Positions 49,134-59,856 of a stretch of 64,000 nt of DNA are shown here, piece after piece. The notes under the pieces are model-generated. The model saw only the letters and a list, made by a program, of their open reading frames with translations, was not told where the DNA came from and made no database searches. The stretch spans positions 124,001 to 188,000 of the forward strand of contig JNEN01000859.1 in NCBI GenBank assembly GCA_000697355.1. Direction: 5' to 3'. The translations under genes and the position numbers were made by a program. Positions within the stretch are counted from its first letter, which is position 1, and every line of letters starts with the position of its first letter. The stretch is from Syncephalastrum monosporum B8922. Lineage: Eukaryota; Mucoromycota; Mucoromycetes; Mucorales; Syncephalastraceae.

Positions 49134-50492
49134 TCAGTAGGTCTGTGTTTTGTGCTTCAGCGTGTCTGCAAAAGATAAAACTAAGGGTGAGGGTATTTCA
49201 CGCGTGGAAGAGACAGAGGACGAAGGATGTGATGTGCTGAAGGGCGGAAAGTCATCCAGACTGAATTGATGAGGCACCGTGGGCGAAGGCTGAAGCGAAT
49301 ACGACGGTGGTGGCGATGGCGCTGGTGGTGGTGGTGGTGGTGGTGATCGCGCACCGTGGCTGGAAGGCGTGGCCTCCGGAGGGATCAAGTGGCGATCATG
49401 CTTTTTCTTGGGCTTTCTGCGCCGCCTTTTGGATGGCTTTTTTGGCAAAGACGAAAAGGAGGACATATAGGTAGGGTGGATATCAGCATGTGGCGGTGCG
49501 TCATGATCAGCATGTGAACTGCTCTTGCTGCTCTTGCTGTCATTAGTGTCATTGTAACTGGCTTTCACGTTGATATTGTCCTCCTCCCTAGTCGACACTG
49601 CCATTCCTCTTCCTTGGGATATGCTGGCGTGGTAGGCGGCCAGCGCCGCGTGACTGAAGCAAGGATGAGGATACTAGTAAGAATGCAAAAGTAATCGAGC
49701 TTACATCTTGGGCGGCAAGGCCGGTTCAGACTTGATGCGGGCCGTCAAAGGCGGGCCGCCTTGAAAGGGTGTATTGCGCACGGCCGAAAACAGTTGCAAT
49801 GCGTCGTACTCGGTCGGCGTCCGCACATACCAGAGCGAGAGGTCTTTGTGCATGGACACGAGCGGCGCCAGGTTTTCGAGATGGCGCCGCAGCACGTCCG
49901 GAGCGCAGTGCGGTACGTCGCGCAGCAGCACGGTGTCACGGACAGTGGCTGCTTCTGTGAACAAGTAGCTCGGTTTTACCCACGTGTCTGCCACGACCTC
50001 CAGCAGGGACGAGCCACGCAGGGCCTGGATGAGTTGCTGCGTGTCTTGCACCATGTCTCGGATGCGCTTGAAGCCGGCGAGCGTGGCGATCGGCACCCTC
50101 AGGTCGTGGCCCATCTGGTCCACCAGATACCGGTCGGTTATCAGGTTCTGCCGCGAAAAGTAATACTCGCACTGACCCCGAATGGCTTCGATGGAGTTGC
50201 AGGGAGTGGGTGGTGTTGTCACGCTGGATGGGCTTGACGAGGCACTATCGACGATGACTTCGACGTCGCTGTCGTCGCTGTCGTCGTAGGACTCCACAAA
50301 CGGCTCGCGCGGCCATGCCGAAAAGGCCGGCACGCACACAGGCAGGGCAGGCGGGTAATAATAAACCACGTTGGGGGTGTTTTTGGTGCCACCTAGGGTG
50401 TCACTCTTGTGAGAAGCAGGATGGACGGTCGTCATGGTAAAGAAGTGATGTGCGTTCTGGCTGCCTGGAGGCAGTGCATTCATAGGACACAT
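49134..50492 (-). CDS. La-motif RNA-binding protein (La-related protein)
   Basis: Two exons, 50492-49705 and 49653-49134, join AT plus T and give 435 aa. An N-terminal region rich in Pro/Ser and acidic residues precedes the La motif (about residues 110-180): SIEAIRGQCEYYFSRQNLIT, DRYLVDQMGHDLRVPIATLA, GFKRIRDMVQDTQQLIQALR. The conserved aromatic and basic residues of the RNA-binding pocket (QCEYYFSRQNL, GFKR) are present. An RRM-like segment follows (VRDTVLLRDVPHCAPDVLRR). The C-terminal exon is low complexity: Ser/His-rich, a basic cluster (KKPSKRRRRKPKKKHD) and polyproline. It is a LARP, nearest in layout to LARP1/4/6-like fungal proteins; which one is not clear. Confidence 0.87.
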
Positions 50493-50774
50493 GTACGGAA
50501 AGGATGAAAGAGAAGAAACAACAGAGACTATGAGGGAATAAAAAGAGGAAGAGTGAGAGAGAAAGAGGTGAGGGAAGAGGGATAAAAAAAATTTAGCGCG
50601 CGAAAGGGAAATCTTTAATGGAAAAAGAAAAAAGAAAAGAATAAGGGAAAGCTGCATTATGCTGTTTGATTCATGTCGTGCGAACCGTTTATGTATGTAA
50701 TGTGTGAATGGGCCGTGCCCATTTTTTAAACTTTTTTTTTCTCGTTTTCGTCTCCAGTATTTATATAGGCTCTT

Positions 50775-52133
50775 TTACAGGACGGGGATGTAGCTGTTGA
50801 TGCGGTCTTTCTGGTTCTGGGAAATGCACTCGGCAATCCACACAATGTTTCTAATCTCTTGTTCCTTAAGTTTGATGTACGCGTAGAAGACGCCATAGTT
50901 GAACTGCTGCTGGAACGCGAGTTTGTTCAGAAACACTTCGTGCTCGAAAAACTTGTCCTCCAGCGTTTTGCCGCTCGTCGACATGTCAAAAAACGAGCGA
51001 TATTCCTGCCCGAAAAGAAATGACACGTGAGAAGAAAACAGAAAAAAGAAAAGAAATGCCCCTGTCACTTACGTGGAAGACTTCACAGGTGGCCTTGACC
51101 TGGTCCAACTCGTCTGCGACGGCGAGCTTGGCATTGCCTTCGGGGTACAAACGACCAATGGTAGGGAACAGCTTCTTGCGGTCGTCTTTGGTCAGTTCCG
51201 TGCCAAACGAGTTGAGCGTGATGTTGACGGTGCGTCGATCGGCCTCGAACTAGCAAAAATAAAGAAGAGAGGCAAGCGTAAAGATAAAAATAACAAAAAG
51301 AATGAGATTATGCGTTTCGGAGACGTATTCGATTGCCGGCTTACACGCAGGATGTCGCCCATGACTTCGCCGGTAGGGCCGCCGATAGACTGGCAGAAGT
51401 TGTAAAAGTCTTCGAGGTAGGCCTTGTAAAGGGTGTTGCGGATGATTTCGATGTTGAGCTCGTCGAGGTCGTGGGCGCTCAAACAGTTTGCGAAATAGGG
51501 GGCCAGGGGCGTTTCAACCAGGACGGTGTTGTACAGTTCCGCCACAGTTGTCGCCACACACAGCGCAGGCATCGACTCAAACTGGCCCAGCGGGTGGCAC
51601 CGCTCCAGCAGCTCATGGGTATCGCGTTCATGAAGTGTGCCCGTGATGAGCAGAATCACATTGTCAATCATGTACTGGTAACTGCCAAAGAGTGCAATAC
51701 GCTGTGAACACGGCTTATTCCTTCGTTTATCCGCTTCCCTTCTTTTCCTTTCCCTCTTTTCTCTGCCACTTACGTGATATAGTCAAGGAACTTGGACAAC
51801 GGCTGCACCGCGTTTGCTCGGATATAGTTGAACTCCTCCACCAAACGCTCGGTCAAGCGTTCCGAGATGGTCGACGTTGCAATAGGCGACGGTTCATTCT
51901 GTAGCAGAGTGCCGTAATCGGTAGCACCCAGCTGAAGGCGCAGGTCTATTATTCGAGTATGTATAAGGATATAAGGGAAAGCAGGCGCGTAGAACTCCCG
52001 TATACACACCTTCGAGGGTTTCGCATTGGGTAAAGTTAAGGTATTGTGTCGAGTTCAAGATGCCCGAAAAGTAACCTCGGAGGATGCCATCAATGAAGCC
52101 ATCGTTCTCATTGTAAAAGAGCGCAGTTGCCAT
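50775..52133 (-). CDS. VMA6: V-type proton ATPase subunit d
   Basis: Subunit d caps the c-ring of the Vo sector and couples it to the V1 central stalk. The ATG at 52131-52133 starts [40 protein letters not shown]. Later exons give [80 protein letters not shown], and the ending [40 protein letters not shown]. All are standard Vma6/ATP6V0D signatures in the right order, with at least five exons. The gene lies between two other minus-strand genes with short gaps. Confidence 0.93.
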
Positions 52134-52746
52134 TGTTTTATGTATGTATGCGTTGTAGAGAAAAATAAAAAGTGGTTCCAAGAGAGACACCACCTCGCAA
52201 GTGAGAGAGCGGGCTTGCAATTTCAAAGGGGTCTCGGCGTTTCAAAGGAGAGATGTACGTGAGTGGTGTATGTGCTTTTACTGCCCTTGAACTGTATGTT
52301 ACGCTGCTACATAGTGAATGCACTAAGTAGGACAGACTGTAGGTTGCTTTTTCGTCTCATCTTTCTCTTTATCGAAAAAAGAGACATACAGTAATAAACA
52401 AAACAGAAACGTTCAAAGAACACCCAATAAATTGTGGGAAAGAATCAAACGGGAAGGTGTTATGCTGATCTATCCATGTGTCTTCCCTCTCAATCGGATT
52501 TCTTGCTACATACATATCGATCTGTTTAGTTTATGAGGGTAGTGCGCGCGTGTTGGATTGATGTGTGTGCGATGAGCGAGTAAGAAAAAAAAAAGTGTCT
52601 GTGCGTTGTGTTATGGTCATGGAGATGGAGAGCGAAAAAAAAAGAGGTGTGAGTGTGGAGTGTGCGTGGTGTGCGTGTGTTGTTTTTTGGCGTGGGTGTG
52701 CGTAGAAGTCATTTACAAGTAGAGTTAATTTTTGAGTATATCCTTA
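52134..52746. other. Intergenic region, promoter of VMA6 and 3' flank of eIF3m
   Basis: About 600 bp with GT-rich tracts (52640-52700) and A-runs. No gene-like frame seen. Confidence 0.5.
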
Positions 52747-54177
52747 TTACTTGGTGGAAACAGTGACCTCGGCCGACTTGTCCTCAACGACGACAGCCGC
52801 CGCACCGCCCTGAAGAGCACCTCCGGCGATCAACTTGGCGTTGCCAATCACAGCCGTGATCTCGGCGAGGCTCTCCTTCCACGTGCGCAGTCGTGAGCTC
52901 AGCAGCTGCCATTGGTCCTTGGAGAACACACGGTAGATGCTTCGGTGGACGCTGACCGTCTTGTTGAGCTGGTCGAGCTTGGCCTCGACCAGACCGGCGC
53001 GGATGACATCAATGACCCACATCTCGACTTCGTCCTCCGAGATCTCGAGGGAGGCGGCAATCTCCTGGTACGACAGCGACCGTGCGAGGTTGTCCGAGCC
53101 CAGCGAGGCGAGCGAGAGGAGACGCATCTTGCGGATGTTGTCGTCGCTGTTCTTGATCAGATCCGCATGTGAAGAGGCAAAGGTCTTGTAGGTCGAGAGC
53201 GTGCCGCTCAGGAAGACCTGGAGGAGGTCGTACTCGGGCTGGCCCTTGAGTTTCTGGATGGCGGGGTACTGGAGCAAGTCCTCGAACGCGAAAAAGTTGT
53301 CGATGGCAACTGCGCGCAGGATGGCCTGGCGCGCGAGGTCGCTTGCGTCGTCGCTCTCGTGTGTGGCGAGCTCCTTCAGGGTAAAGTCAAAGGCGAGCTT
53401 CCTGTAGATGGAATGTAAATAAAAAAAAAATAGGTTGTGTGTCAGCGCATGGAGATCAGAAAGGCGTAGAACGGCAGGACACGTACTCATCACCGGCCAG
53501 GTTGAGCTTCTCGCTGAGGAAGCGGTAGAGCTTGCGCTGGGTGTCAGCGTCGATGCCCCACTGCTTAGCCCACGCGTCGATGTGGTCGAGCTGGCCATAG
53601 AGCGAGTCGAGTTCGTCGGCCTGGACCGTCACTTCGACAAGCGCAGTAAAGGCGTCGTAGCGGAGGGGCTGGTTGCCTGGCAAAGCATTGTACAGGTTGA
53701 GAAGAATCTTTTGTTTCAGGCTCGTCTTGGTGCTCTCGGTCTTCAGCAGCGTCGCGGTCAGGGCCTGCACTGCGTTGGTCTGGGCAGCACCCGACGCATT
53801 CAGCACAATCACAATCAGCAGATTGAATGCACCCTCGACCTCTGTGTGGTGTAGTGATTGTTGTTGTCATGTTTAGCATCGTCAAAAAGAACAGAGAGAA
53901 AAGCGTGGTGTACCTCGGTCGTTTTCAGTGAGAAAGATGGAGGAGTCCTGGGCGAGTTTGGTGTAGAGCGCATCGTCCTTCTTCTCAAGCAGCTGTGTGA
54001 TTTCCTTGACGTAAGGAGCCTCGGTCTCGCCCTCCTCGCCGCGGAGGTTGGCGATGTACAAAGCGAGATCGGCAATCTAGGATGGAGACAAGCATGAACA
54101 CGATTGGGTTTTGGGTATCGAATGAAGAGAATTACTTGGCTCTCGAGCGAGGTCTGAACAAAAATGTTGGCCGACAT
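52747..54177 (-). CDS. Eukaryotic translation initiation factor 3 subunit M
   Basis: A PCI-domain subunit of the eIF3 scaffold that helps load mRNA and initiator tRNA on the 40S subunit. The ATG at 54175-54177 opens MSANIFVQTSLESQ, continued by IADLALYIANLRGEEGETEA, LEKKDDALYTKLAQDSSIFL, and EVEGAFNLLIVIVLNASGAA. Helical repeats follow, with QPLRYDAFTALVEVTVQADE and FDFTLKELATHES. The PCI winged helix is SYQEIAASLEISEDEVEMWV, IDVIRAGLVEAKLDQLNKTV, and VHRSIYRVFSKDQWQLLSSR. The total is close to 400 aa in about four or five exons. The PCI sequence is closest to eIF3m rather than CSN7. Confidence 0.92.
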
Positions 54178-54803
54178 GAGGAGACGCGCGTGTAGGAAAG
54201 TAAGAAAGGGGAACAGAGGGTCGGAAAGGTTTTTGTTTGGTAGAAGCCACCCTTTGCGGTATCTGAATTTCACTGCCACTTTTTGTCGCTGTTTGGCCCT
54301 TCCTGCCTTCATCTGCTCGTCGCTTGACGATACGATGCTCTGGTCTTTACTAGAATATATACGAGTTGTAGCTCTATCAGGAAGCCGTGCTCCCTTTTAT
54401 TGCTGGGGTAACAGGGTAGAGCCTTTGGCTTCAAAGCCACAGTGCATTTCTCTATCTCGCCTTCCATCTATCCAAGCTGCTTCCATATTGTAGAGTAATA
54501 GTAGCGTGAAATTACGATAGAGAACAGATACGAGAGAGAGAGAGAGAGAGAGAGGAAAAACGAAAAGTAATGGTTAGGTAATATTGAAGAAGGGGTTAGT
54601 AGTGTACGATGTACGATGGATGTATCATGAATGACGTGTAAATGTTCTGCCTGCATGAGTCAGAGCGCCCGGATGGCAAAATTCAATCAGCGGGGATTAT
54701 CAGCAAACCCGCATCGGGCAACCACCTCTTGCTTTGACACCTTCACGTCTTTATTTTTTTTTTTTTCCTATTTCCATAATTTGTCTCCTCTTTTGTTGAC
54801 ACG
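54178..54803. promoter_or_regulatory. Divergent promoter between eIF3m and TRP2
   Basis: About 625 bp. Contains a GA repeat (54533-54554) and a long T-run plus pyrimidine leader just before the TRP2 ATG. One possible bZIP-like half site ATGACGTGTA lies near 54632, which might reflect general amino-acid control of TRP2. This is an inference from one short site only. Confidence 0.3.
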
Positions 54804-56598
54804 ATGCTGTTGAAACCGACGTTGGAAGAAGTGACGCAGTTGGTGCAAGAGGGAAAAGGAAACACGATTCCTATATACGCCGAGCTCGAAGCCGATTTCC
54901 TGACCCCTGTGTCGGCCTATCTCAAAGTCGCGGATCGATGCGAGTACTCCTTCCTCTTTGAATCCGTCGAGGGCGGCGAGAACATTGGCCGCTACTCCTT
55001 CCTGGGCGCAGGCACGTAGATAATAGACAGTATACACTATACAGTATTCAGTATACAGTATTCAGTATACTGTGCATACGGTCAAAGAGGGCTATCGACT
55101 GACTCGTTGGCATAGATCCCTACAAGCTCATTCGCGTGGGTGCCAATGAAGACGTCAAGGGCGATCCGCTCAAGGCGATCGAAAAGGAGCTCGAGCCCAT
55201 CAAGTACGTTCGGATACCCGGTCTGCCCTCCTTCACGGGTAAGGAACCAGCGACAGCCAAAGAAAGAGAAAGAGAGAGAGGAGAAAGGATCGCTCATAGC
55301 GTCATCTCTAGGTGGTGCGGTGGGTTATGTCGGCTTTGACTGCTTCGAGTACTTTGAACCGTCCGCGGCCGATCCGAGCCTGGGCGACCCGATGGGCATT
55401 CCCGACGCGGTCTTTATGATGTGCGACACCCTCGTCGTGTTCGACCGTGTCCGCCACGTGGCCAACGTCGTGTCCCATTTCAGAAGCGACGCGACCGACG
55501 CCGAGGCGATCCGCAAGGTGTACAACAAGGCCGCGGAGGAGATCGAGGCCACCCTCAGCCTCCTGAACGAGCCCGTCATTCCGTCCGTCCCGCAGCCGCC
55601 CATTGTGCTCGACCAGAAGGCCGAGAGCAACGTCGGCAAGGACGGCTACGAGGGCTTCGTGAGCAAGCTCAAGGAGCACATCAAGGAAGGTGACATCTTC
55701 CAGGCCGTGCCCTCGCAGCGCCTCGCGCGCCCGACCTCGCTTCACCCTTTCAACGTCTACCGCCACCTGCGGTCGCTGAACCCGTCGCCCTACATGTTCT
55801 ACGTCAATCTGAAGGGCCTGACCATCGTCGGTGCCTCGCCCGAGATGCTGACCAAGGTCCAGGACCGTGTCGCGTTCACCCACCCCATTGCGGGCACCCG
55901 CAAGCGCGGCAAGACCTCGGCCGAGGATGACGCGCTCGCCCGTGACCTGATCAGCGATCCCAAGGAGCGCGCAGAGCACGTCATGCTCGTCGACTTGGGC
56001 CGCAACGACATCAACCGCGTGTCCAAGCCCGAGTCGGTGCGCGTCGACAAGCTCATGGAGATTGAACGCTACTCGCACGTCATGCACATTGTCTCGAACG
56101 TGTCGGGTCAGCTCCGCGACGACAAGACGCCCTTTGATGCCTTCCGCGCCGTCTTCCCGGCCGGCACCGTCTCAGGCGCTCCCAAGATCAAGGCCGTCAA
56201 GCTCATCCGGTCACTCGAGAAGCAGAAGCGTGGCGTCTACGCTGGGTAAGTGGAGAAAAGAACGGTTTGGGGTCGCAAGGATTGACAGCTGTGTGGTTGC
56301 GTAGTGCGGTGGGTCACTTTGACTACTCGGGCGACCTCGATACCTGCATTGCTATCCGTACCATGGTCTTTAAGGACGGTGTCGCCTACCTGCAAGGTAC
56401 GTGCCACAGCGCGAAAGATAGATGATTATGGGTCGAAATGGATACTAACGGGAAATACTAGCGGGCGGTGGTATCGTGTATGACTCTGTAGAGGAGGACG
56501 AGTACTATGAGACGATGAACAAGATGGGCTCCAATCTGGCCACGCTGGAACAGTGCGAGAAGAAGATCTATGAACAGCAGCAACGGCAGCAGCAGTAA
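54804..56598 (+). CDS. TRP2: Anthranilate synthase component I
   Basis: It converts chorismate to anthranilate, the first committed step of tryptophan synthesis, with the glutamine amidotransferase partner Trp3. Five exons, 54804-55011, 55116-55238, 55312-56245, 56305-56396 and 56462-56598, give 497 aa. The N-terminal allosteric region has [20 protein letters not shown], then RYSFLG. The chorismate-binding domain has [115 protein letters not shown] and [20 protein letters not shown]. Catalytic residues look intact. Intron 1 appears to start with GC. The C-terminus ends in a short Gln-rich tail (QQQRQQQ). Confidence 0.95.
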
Positions 56599-56804
56599 CA
56601 ACAATCACAATAACTGTAATCACAAGTAGAAATAGAGTTTCTCGCCGAATTACATTGATCCCCTTCTCCCGTTTCTTATTTCTCTCTCTTTCTCTTTCTC
56701 TCTCTCTATTTCCACCTCGTTAAACGACTCTTTTCTATTTCACTGCTTGTTATCTTTTCTTTTCCTCTGATACATTCCGTTGAAACACTCTTTTTCTTTT
56801 TACG

Positions 56805-57230
56805 ATGGATCTCGATCAAGCGTCGGCATGGGCTTTTCAGTTACTGGGACAATGCTACACATTCGTGTTTGACCAGCTGCGCCAGGCCAACATCACGATG
56901 CCAGCGCCGGAACGCGTGTATACGATCCTGACCCACACCTGGGAACAGCTCAACCTGCAGAAGCAAAACAACTGGGTGCCCATCCTGGTGGGTCTCATTG
57001 CAGCCTACATCGTCTTCTCCTTGCTGGCTGCGCTGGTGCGGTCGGTGATGCGTCTTGTGTATGGCTTTGTCCGGTTCACCTTTATCATTGCGGTCTGCAC
57101 GGCGCTGTTCCTGGTGTTGCAGCAGTACTACGACCTGTCCTCCCTCATGCCCTGGCTTCAAGCCAAAGCCCAGGACGTCTTTGTCGTACAACAGCAGCAA
57201 CAGCAACAACAGCAACACTATCCATTGTAA
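56805..57230 (+). CDS. APQ12: Apq12-like nuclear envelope/ER membrane protein (141 aa)
   Basis: Apq12 is a small membrane protein of the nuclear envelope and ER, needed for nuclear pore assembly and lipid balance in yeast. The single exon encodes 141 aa with two neighbouring hydrophobic helices, NNWVPILVGLIAAYIVFSLL and FVRFTFIIAVCTALFLVLQQ, separated by a basic amphipathic stretch (VRSVMRLVYGFV). This pattern and length fit the Apq12 family (PF12716). The C-terminus is a run of nine Gln (CAG/CAA) followed by HYPL. It lies 206 bp after TRP2 in the same orientation with a pyrimidine-rich leader, so it has its own promoter. The family match is by pattern and is moderate. Confidence 0.6.
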   Translation: MDLDQASAWAFQLLGQCYTFVFDQLRQANITMPAPERVYTILTHTWEQLNLQKQNNWVPILVGLIAAYIVFSLLAALVRSVMRLVYGFVRFTFIIAVCTALFLVLQQYYDLSSLMPWLQAKAQDVFVVQQQQQQQQQHYPL

Positions 57231-57248
57231 AAGAAAAAAAAAAGTAGT

Positions 57249-59542
57249 TTATTTGAAGTCAAACAAGTCGTCTTCCTCATAGTCGAGTGACTTTTTGATG
57301 TAAAAGCACATGTACCTATACCTTTCATTTAGCAAACCTTGCCCATTCTTTTTTACATAATGAAACATACGCTTTGCTCTCCAACACGTCCTTCTGGTAA
57401 CTGGTTGTCACGTGATGGTCTTCAAATTTGAACCACTGATCAAGTCACCCTTCATCAGCATGGATATAATTTGAGTAATGAAAGAACTTACATCGCCTCG
57501 GTGCTTCGAGTACATTGTGTAATGGCCCGTGTCAAGCTTGCCCTGGTGGTTGATCACTGCAAAAAGCGTGTAGAGGTACGCGCTCGTATCACTGCCATGA
57601 CATGAGTATGAAGACGCACAATGACCCCGCACCCGTGTATCCCACTTGCCTGTGTTTGCCTTTTTGTCTGCCGAGGGTCGTGTACGGCGTCATGTCGAGC
57701 TCGACAGGGAACTTGATCTTGGTCTCGATCTTGCTTGCCGACGAGCCATGTTCGAACCGCTTGAGCTGGAAACTCAGGACGGGGGGCAGCCGTTTGACCG
57801 AGAGCTGCTTGGTCGCTTCTTGGAACGTGTTGCCGCAGTTGCTGCAGCTGTATTCGTTCGGCCCGAGTCTCTCCGGCTGCGTGTACCGGTCCAGACAGTC
57901 CATCAAGGTATTCGCCTGCTTGGGTCGCCGCAGCGGCCCATTCGTGCCCCCGTCCACGCTCCTGCGCTCGTTCGGCCTACCGTGGCTCGTGGCTGCGGCC
58001 GCGGCTGCTGCAGCCGATGCATTGGCGGACGCATGGTTAATGTTGTTTTTGACGGCGGGGGGGGGCGCCGCCGCCTTTTTCTTCTTCTCGACCGGGCGCA
58101 GGCCCAAGCTGATATCCAGCATCGGATCCACCGTGGTCGTGACATTGCCGCACCGCGAGCAGGTCACATTCGACTGGAGCAGGCCAGCAAACGTCTTGTG
58201 CACGATGCAGTCGCAGTTGGCCAACTTGTGTCCTATACGACGCACACAGTAGGTGTCATGTTAGCCATGGATGGCCCTTCCTCTAAAAGTAAAGAGAGGT
58301 TCTGAGTCTACCTTCGCAACCCGCATGAATGTTGTTCAGCGCGCTGATAAAAAATTCGTGCGCGTCCTGCTGAGCATAGCCGGCCAGCTCCTTAACACTC
58401 ATCCACATGGATTGCAAGAAGCTGCACGGTCCGTAGGGCTCTTTTTTGCCAGAATAGATCTGTAGGATCCAGTGACCTGTATGAGACAACCTGTTTTCTC
58501 AAGAGATTTAGTGTTGACTTGCCTGGGTGAACAAGTTGATCATTTCGCAGCAGAGACAAAACTTGGTCTGGCATTCGGCAGGGTTGTGGTGGTCGCTTAA
58601 AAAGTAGGCCTTGAGGAGCGGGTTATGGATGAAGCTCTGCAAAATGACATTCATGAAACAGGTGTTGCCCATATTGCAGAGGCCGCGCACACCGCGGCAC
58701 GAGGCGAGGGTCGATCGATGGGTCACGTTCGCCGCGTCCTGACTGGACACCTGCCAGTCGAGCATGGCTGTCTTGGGCCGTTTCCGTCGTGCACCTTCTA
58801 ATCACGTTGTCTGTGAGCGCCCTTGTATTGGGGTGAGGACGCAGCACTTACTGGTGTTGCTCATCAGAATCTCCTGCTTCACAATCATCTCCTCAAACTC
58901 GGTATCATAGACGTAATCGGCACAGGCAAGACAGTACAGCGTACGACGGCGGAAATCCATGGCTGTTCCCATGGGAATGAGCTCCAGCAAGCAGAAACAT
59001 GAGCCCCGCATTGGCGCTTACCAAAGTTGTGCTTCTTTTCCTTCATGTGATTACGCATATGGCCTTGACGCCAGCAGCCCATGTAGACGCACGAAAGACA
59101 GACGTGCAGGTTAGACAACGGACTCGTGCACGACGAGCATTGGGGCAGCGGAAGCTACACGATAAGTCGGCGGGAGGTACCTCGCTGTATCCTGACTTAC
59201 TTCTTTGAGCTTTCGCTTCTTGCTGTGGATCTGACGTCTGCTCTTTTGCCAGGCCAACGAGTAGCGCACGGCGGCGCGGTAACTGGCCACGAGATCGTTG
59301 GGATCCCCTTCGTTGTTGCGTGAATGGTGTTTCTTGTGCTCGGCGAGATGCTCGCACCCGGCGGTGACGAGCTCGCTTGGATTCTTGTGGACAAACTCAA
59401 GGCAATGGTCAGCGTTGTACAGCATGGCAAACACACTGGTGTCGCCGTGCGAGTTGAAAGTCGGCGACGCAGGCGAGGACAGTTGCGACAGAGGCGAGTC
59501 GGCTGCGTCAAACGCCTGTTTGGGTGACACACTCGTCGACAT
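57249..59542 (-). CDS. UBP8: SAGA deubiquitinase Ubp8 (USP22 family)
   Basis: Ubp8 removes ubiquitin from histone H2B as part of the SAGA DUB module. The ATG at 59540-59542 starts MSTSVSPKQAFDAADSPLSQ. The N-terminal ZnF-UBP is split between exons: GCEHLAEHK early, then LPLPQCSSCTSPLSNLHVCL, SCVYMGCWRQGHMRNHMKE. The catalytic core follows: RGLCNMGNTCFMNVILQSFI (catalytic Cys), AGYAQQDAHEFFISALNNIH, SNVTCSRCGNVTTTVDPMLD, GPNEYSCSNCGNTFQEATKQ, LPPVLSFQLKRFEHG, and the His box NHQGKLDTGHYTMYSKHRGD. The end is AYMCFYIKKSLDYEEDDLFD. A Lys/Pro/Ala-rich insert with an Ala run interrupts the finger region at about 57960-58090. At least eight exons are present. Confidence 0.93.
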
Positions 59543-59856
59543 GCTGAATGTTATGGTTCAAAAAAAAAAAAAAAGAAGAGGGGGTTAAAAAAGTCACCCT
59601 CCCATACGACGCATACATACACAGTGATCTTCTATCTCAGACAACAAGCAGGCCCGATCTGCATAGATACACAAAAGCAACCCCACTGTCTCCCTTCCTC
59701 TCTTTAGGATACGCGTATCCGATGTGTATGTTAAGAAGATGGCCGTGTATGAGTGCATATGTGTATGTGTGTGTATGTGTATATTCGTATAAATGCTTAG
59801 CAGAGAAAAGAAGAAAGAAGAAAAGAAAAAAGAAAAAAGAAAACGTAATATGTACA

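Noticed and set aside
55020..55075. Repeated AGTATAC units considered as a CRISPR-like array
   Set aside because: Units are short, directly adjacent, without spacers, and lie inside a eukaryotic intron.
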